64,000 bases of DNA from Piliocolobus tephrosceles (taxonomy: Eukaryota > Chordata > Mammalia > Primates > Cercopithecidae), in contig NC_045438.1 of the NCBI RefSeq assembly GCF_002776525.5, positions 144,128,095 to 144,192,094 of the forward strand. Reading direction: 5' to 3'. Numbering within the stretch: the first letter of the stretch is position 1; each line of letters opens with the position of its first letter. Below, piece after piece: positions 59,716 through 64,000 of the stretch. The position numbers were made by a program, and so were the translations under genes. The notes beneath the pieces were generated by a model. The model saw nothing but the letters and a program-made list of their open reading frames with translations. It had not been told where the DNA came from and did no database searches.

Positions 59716-59968
59716 GAAATGTAATTCTTAATATAATGGCAGATATGAGAGATTTGGTTGCTGCTTTGTTGGGACATGACCATTTTCCTTTAACATTAAT
59801 CTTATGATTGGCCCCTCCCTATGCTTTAGTATACTCGTATAGAAAAAGCATCCCATAAAAATTTATTGAACTTGCTTTTTATGTTTCTTGTGTTTGTAGC
59901 AAAAGAAGAAAGTAGATCAACAACAGTTATATAAAAGAAGGCTAAAATCATGAATTAGAATTTATTCA

Positions 59969-60101
59969 GTGCTGGGCCAGGTGTGGTGGCTTACACCTGT
60001 AATCCTAGCATCTTGGGAGGCCATGGCGGGAGGATAACTTGAGCCCAGGAGTTTGAGACCAGCCTGGGCAACATAGCAAAACCTTGTCTCTATTAACAAA
60101 A
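59969..60101 (+). mobile_element. Alu left-monomer insertion (sense)
   Basis: GGGCCAGGTGTGGTGGCTTA to an A-rich tail, one arm only. The 12-bp duplication AGAATTTATTCA on both sides shows it inserted as a monomer. Confidence 0.93.
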
Positions 60102-60268
60102 AGAATTTATTCACTACATTCTACCTACCTGCAGAGGAAACAAGTCAAATCTTGGCTGTTTCTAGAGTCTACAGCTATGCTGGCTTTTAATTTCTAGCTG
60201 TGAAATTACTACTGATTGAGATATAACTATTTTGAAGGAAAGTGGAAAAAGAATGCTTGGGTCTAGGC

Positions 60269-60499
60269 CATTGGCTCTCAAGCAGGTATGATTTTGTCCC
60301 TTGGGCACATTTGACAGTGCCCAAAACCATTTTTGGTAGTCCCAACTGGGGATGGGGTGGCTTCTGTTACTATTTAGTGGGTAGAGGCCAAGGGTGCTGC
60401 TAATAAACATCTTACAATGTACAGGGCAACCTACTCACCTTTCCAACAAAGAATTATCTGGTCTAAAATGTCAATAATGCCAGTATTTTGAAAACCTGG
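60269..60499 (+). mobile_element. hAT-type MER remnant
   Basis: It starts like CAGTGGTTCTCAA (here CATTGGCTCTCAA) and contains GGGCACATTTG, TAGTGGGTAGAGGCCAAGG and AGAATTATCTGGTC. This is a non-autonomous hAT-Charlie-like pattern; subfamily not assigned. Confidence 0.7.
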
Positions 60500-60504
60500 T
60501 CAAG

Positions 60505-60628
60505 TGTTTTTTGGCATAACATCTCACTATGTTGCCCAGGCTGGTCTTAAACTCCTGGACTCAAGTGGTCTTCTTGTCTCAGCCTTCCACGTAGCTGGAT
60601 CTATAGGCATGGGCCACCACGTCCAGCC
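60505..60628 (-). mobile_element. Alu monomer (antisense)
   Basis: ACATCTCACTATGTTGCCCA to CACGTCCAGCC, one arm only. Confidence 0.87.
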
Positions 60629-61811
60629 TAAGTTAAGGCAGAAAACATGGAATTCTGGGTTAAGTGTTGATATTTAGACTTGTTAGGAGTAGAGGTACAA
60701 TGTTATAAAGAAAGAGACTTTACCATCCATATACTAACTAAAAACGCAAATACATTTCAGGAATGTTGGTGGCTATTTTCATTGTATTTCATGGTTCTGT
60801 ATATTATGGCCATTTATGTAATCAGGAAACAAGCTGACAGGTCAACGTTTTGTTTATTTATTTTTTGCCCCTAAATGACATTTAATCTTATTGTGTAATA
60901 TAGGAAGACAGAAAGCTTTTTGATGATACTGAAATCCTTCCATTTATTAATAGCTCTTGCTTATAACCTTGAAAAATATGCAGTGTCTTTCTGGTTTAGT
61001 TTTCTAATACTTATTTTCCTGTTCTTTAAAAAAAATTCTGTGGACATTTAAAATCATCTGGTAAAATTATGACTGTTCTTTTAATAAGTAACACATTAAA
61101 TGTAGTTCATAGCAGCAGTTTTACAGTAAAGGAAGGTTATTGTGAAACTTCTCGATTCTGGGAAGATATAATGTTCACTCTTTTTTTGCTTAATAGGGAC
61201 GGCAAAAAAAGAAAGAAGCATGAATGCTGTGCAGTTCTGCATCATTAACACTGGCAATGGGTTCTTTTACCTCCTGCCCTCTCACCCCATTGTTCCTGAC
61301 CCGGTTCTCTGTGTGTTTGTATGTAATACTTTGGTTGAGGGCTGTTCTTACACAGAATATGGTCAGAAACTTGTCAGTCTGATGAATACGCTAAGAAAAT
61401 ACAATTTAAAAGTATTAACAAAATATAAATAGAAGGATCAATGTTCAATGGAAACATAGCTTTATTTAAAGCACTGTGATCTGTACAAGTAAATTTTTCT
61501 CCTCTAAAATTTTAATATGGCAGCAATAGGGATGCTTATGCCAGATCATCAGGCTCAGTGGGATGAAACCCTGTACAGCAAGATAGTCATCGTATCTGCA
61601 TTATAACATTAGCATTTAGTGGAATCTAATGACTTTGAGGCCATCTATGATGCAATAATGAGAATAGTAACAAATGAGCTAAATTAAGCACAGAATGTTT
61701 TTATTTACTATGTAATTTTATTTTTTTTGACATCCAGCATACTTTGTAATCTTAAGCAGTTCTTTAAATGTTGGTTAAAATTCTAATTGTTGGTGTTCAT
61801 ATTTTCGACAG
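60629..61811. other. Intron 4, last 1.2 kb before exon 5
   Basis: AT-rich unique sequence. It includes a less AT-rich block at 61198-61430 preceded by an acceptor-like sequence (see findings). Confidence 0.6.
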
Positions 61812-61961
61812 GCTTTATACTTTAGAAGGAAAACTTATTGAGAGTGGAGCAGAATTGGAGAATGGGCAGTTTTACGTGGCTGTTGGAAGAGATAAGTTTA
61901 AGAAACTGCCTTACAGTGAGTTAATTTTTGACAAGTCAACGATGAGAAGAAGGCCTTTTGG
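61812..61961 (+). CDS. DCDC2: DCDC2 coding exon 5 (end of second DCX domain)
   Basis: This 150-bp exon starts with one base that completes an Arg codon and ends after two bases of a Gly codon. It encodes LYTLEGKLIESGAELENGQF, then YVAVGRDKFKKLPYSELIF and DKSTMRRRPF. The G-x-YVA-x-G-x-D/E-x-FKK-x-x-Y pattern is typical of the C-terminal half of doublecortin domains. The acceptor (TTTTCGACAG) has a modest pyrimidine tract, and the donor TTTTGG/GTAAGT is strong. Like exon 4 it is symmetric in phase and a multiple of three. Three consecutive Arg codons lie near its end (61945-61953). The exon ends the folded domain; what follows is a basic, low-complexity tail in this family. Confidence 0.98.
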
Positions 61962-63642
61962 GTAAGTCTTAATCCTTACCACTCCTCATGCTTTAGTTAT
62001 CACTTGAAATAGCACTGGGTCTTTTGCTGACCACCATTATATTTTATGTAATTGATAATCTTATTTATTCACTTAGAATGGAAAGCATATATGGTATACA
62101 TTGATCTTTGTTTTTATTGCCATGATGGGAGACTGAGAGCTATTGCACAAAAATATAATTTCTGGGAAGTTATGAAAGACTACATTTTTTTTAGCATGCG
62201 TGAAATTTATAGTAAGTACAAAAATTTATTATTGTGAAGAAGATACAGGGCAATGAGCTTCTCTATAGCAAACATTATTAGAAGTTTTTGTGTCTTAATA
62301 GTTGCTAGACCAAATAACTTTTCAGTTGGTTTAGATACAAACATCCAAGAGTGTTAAAAAAACCCATAATATTTTATACTTGTTTTAATAACTGTAAAAT
62401 AAAAAAAACAACGTAATCTCACTTATGCAAATAGAGAGGATGGGTGTACAGTTAATGCATGTAAGATTTTAAGGATTATACTTCTAATTGCAATATACTG
62501 TAAACAGTTTTTCTCCATGAAACGTCATATATTTGTGAAAGATGCTTTATTTCAGCCGAGGAGATACATTGCGGAGTCACCCAAGAAGAGCTCTGGCCCC
62601 TGCTGCAGGACCTCTCGGCTTGCTCGTGGTGCCCAGGGATCCATCTCTGTTGCTTCTCCCAGAGATTCTCTGGCCACCTTGCCATTGCAAACCATTTTTT
62701 TTTTTGTGGTTGTCATCTGCAGAGATAGAGCAGAATATCACCAGTGTGTTTGCAATTAATTCACAATTTGTGTAACTTGATGGAGAGGCTGGCCAAGAGC
62801 TTCTAAATAAGTAATAGATGAAATGGAATTTCAGGGGTAGTGTTTGAACTATGCAAGAGCACATGATTTTCTAGCACTTTTGAATTATTTACCAACGGAC
62901 TTATTGCTAACCAATCTTACCCATCCATGAAATCAAATCCTTTAGCCATCTTTGCTAGGCAACCCTGGGTTACCCTGCTGTGAACAACAGTGCATACTTG
63001 ATGATAATAAGAAAACTGTAACTCACGTTGGCCTTTCTCATACAATTAATAAGAATTTTTTTATATATGTGTCCTATTTTTGGAGAGATTCAGTTGGATT
63101 TCAGGATGGGTCTTTTCCTAATAATACAGTTATCAACAAAACAACCTACTCTTACAGCCTAAAAGAATTTTTAATTTTTTATTGAGGACAACTTGTTTAA
63201 AAACTACCTGAATACAAATGCCAGTGTTTTACCTCTGCTCTTCTATCAGAGGTAGACATAGGAGACATCACAGAAACAAAGGAAATTTGTTTTTAACTCA
63301 GTCTGGAAAAATCATTATTCACATTTGGAAATGATTTTTTGAAATGTAAATAGAACACTTTGGGATCTGGATAAAAATGCTATACAAACTTCAGGTGATA
63401 CTAAAAATTTATTTGTAAGCATTGATTAAAATAGTATACAGGAAAACATCACAAATCTTTTGGGATGGAATTTGGAAATTTTATGATCTTTGCGAAATTG
63501 GGAAAGTATAACAAAATGTTACCTACCTTTTGTGAAACACAGCAGTAAACAGTTGACTTCCAGGTGGGGATGTTAATTATCTTGCATTGTACATTATTTG
63601 TAAACAACATTCAGATTTCTAAATTTCAATTTGTTTCCACAG
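61962..63642. other. DCDC2: DCDC2 intron 5
   Basis: 1,681 bp bounded by GTAAGT and TTTCCACAG. It has no Alu or L1, which is unusual in this window. A GC-richer block lies at 62530-62700. Confidence 0.9.
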
Positions 63643-63697
63643 TCAGAAAGCTTCTTCACTACCTCCTATTGTAGGATCCAGAAAGTCTAAAGGGAGT
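63643..63697 (+). CDS. DCDC2: DCDC2 coding exon 6 (start of C-terminal tail)
   Basis: This 55-bp exon starts with the third base of a Gly codon and ends on a codon boundary. It encodes QKASSLPPIVGSRKSKGS, a short Ser-, Pro- and Lys/Arg-rich stretch just after the second doublecortin domain. This matches the start of the disordered C-terminal region of DCDC2. The acceptor is TTGTTTCCACAG and the donor is GGGAGT/GTAAGT, both close to consensus. The following exon is outside the window. The protein is therefore incomplete here at both ends; nothing suggests a pseudogene. Confidence 0.96.
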
Positions 63698-64000
63698 GTA
63701 AGTATCAGATGCTTTCCTCATTAATCTTCTATATTTTTTATATGATACAAAGAGACTGTCCTTTGGGTTTCAATTAAGTTCCAAGAGATAAAACTTAGCG
63801 GCTTTGTTGTGTATAACCAATTAAGTGAAAAAGCACTAGAACTTCAATGTTACCCTTATGGTCCTAAACAGAGCTAACGTTTTTTAGAACATGTATTTTT
63901 AATTTTTTTCCTTGTGTATACACCTGACATAATTTATATTGCACTTAAAATCTTGGCAATAATACATCAAACTATAAGAGCCAATGTAGTAGGTCACATC

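Larger units (their letters stand above)
1..64000 (+). other. DCDC2: DCDC2 gene, internal part (intron 2 to intron 6)
   Basis: The whole window lies inside one gene read on the + strand. Four exons at 51.5-63.7 kb join in frame to give the second doublecortin domain of DCDC2. This is a microtubule-binding protein found at ciliary axonemes and linked to neuronal migration and, in humans, to deafness, cholangitis and reading traits (family knowledge). Introns measured here are: intron 2 at least 51,545 bp, intron 3 121 bp, intron 4 9,936 bp, intron 5 1,681 bp. Exon numbers are inferred from human gene structure and from the READ1 repeat at 26 kb, which is in intron 2 in humans. I found no sequence for the first DCX domain, the start codon, a promoter or a CpG island, so exons 1-2 must lie upstream. 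The C-terminal tail exons lie downstream. Confidence 0.93.

Noticed and set aside
56142..59783. ORFs on the - strand resembling reverse transcriptase pieces as an active element
   Set aside because: They are fragments of a 5'-truncated L1 ORF2 with many stops, frameshifts and an Alu insertion; not functional.
1..64000. tRNA, snRNA, 7SK, Y RNA, CRISPR, phage or plasmid features
   Set aside because: None of their characteristic sequences was seen; the window is ordinary primate intronic DNA.

Overview
This window is primate nuclear DNA, and most likely comes from an Old World monkey. About thirty Alu copies, several LINE-1 layers, L2, MIR, MaLR LTRs and hAT/Tigger remnants fill an AT-rich, CpG-poor background. 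Three Alus (3611-3888, 41376-41678, 46296-46605) carry the sequence variants I associate with the cercopithecine AluYR subfamilies, which points to a macaque, baboon or relative rather than human. Two runs of N (100 at 25889-25988, 10 at 47038-47047) show this is a draft assembly. Both gaps fall in tetranucleotide repeats.

The only protein gene I can support is DCDC2 (doublecortin domain containing 2), read on the + strand. Four consecutive coding exons are present: 51546-51622, 51744-51875, 61812-61961 and 63643-63697. All have consensus splice sites and they join in one open frame. They encode the second doublecortin (DCX) domain and the start of the basic C-terminal tail. By comparison with the human gene these should be exons 3 to 6, so bases 1-51545 are the 3' part of the long intron 2. 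The promoter, first two exons and the rest of the C-terminal tail lie outside the window.

The most notable non-coding feature is at 25989-26100, within intron 2. It is a pure CTTC (GGAA on the other strand) array followed by a degenerate 17-bp tandem. It contains an exact copy of the 13-mer that characterises the human READ1 element (BV677278), the polymorphic DCDC2 intron 2 regulatory repeat reported to bind ETV6 and to be associated with reading and language traits. The assembly gap directly abuts it, so this allele is incomplete.

Layout: 1-8 kb is intron with Alus and a MER2. 8-16 kb has a 5'-inverted L1, two alternating purine/pyrimidine tracts and a 170-bp local duplication. 16-25 kb has a solo MaLR LTR, MER20, L2, MLT1 and Alus. 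25.8-26.2 kb is the READ1 locus. 27-35 kb is old L1 with younger insertions nested in it. 36-37 kb is a long L2. 40.6-41.1 kb is a solo LTR7. 43-47 kb is L1M, Alus and a GATA-type microsatellite. 51.5-51.9 kb holds exons 3 and 4, separated by an intron of only 121 bp. 52-60 kb is Alu and L1, including a 4-kb antisense L1. 61.8-63.7 kb holds exons 5 and 6. No tRNA, rRNA, snRNA, CRISPR or bacterial feature was seen, and all the short ORFs outside the DCDC2 exons lie in repeats or random intron sequence.
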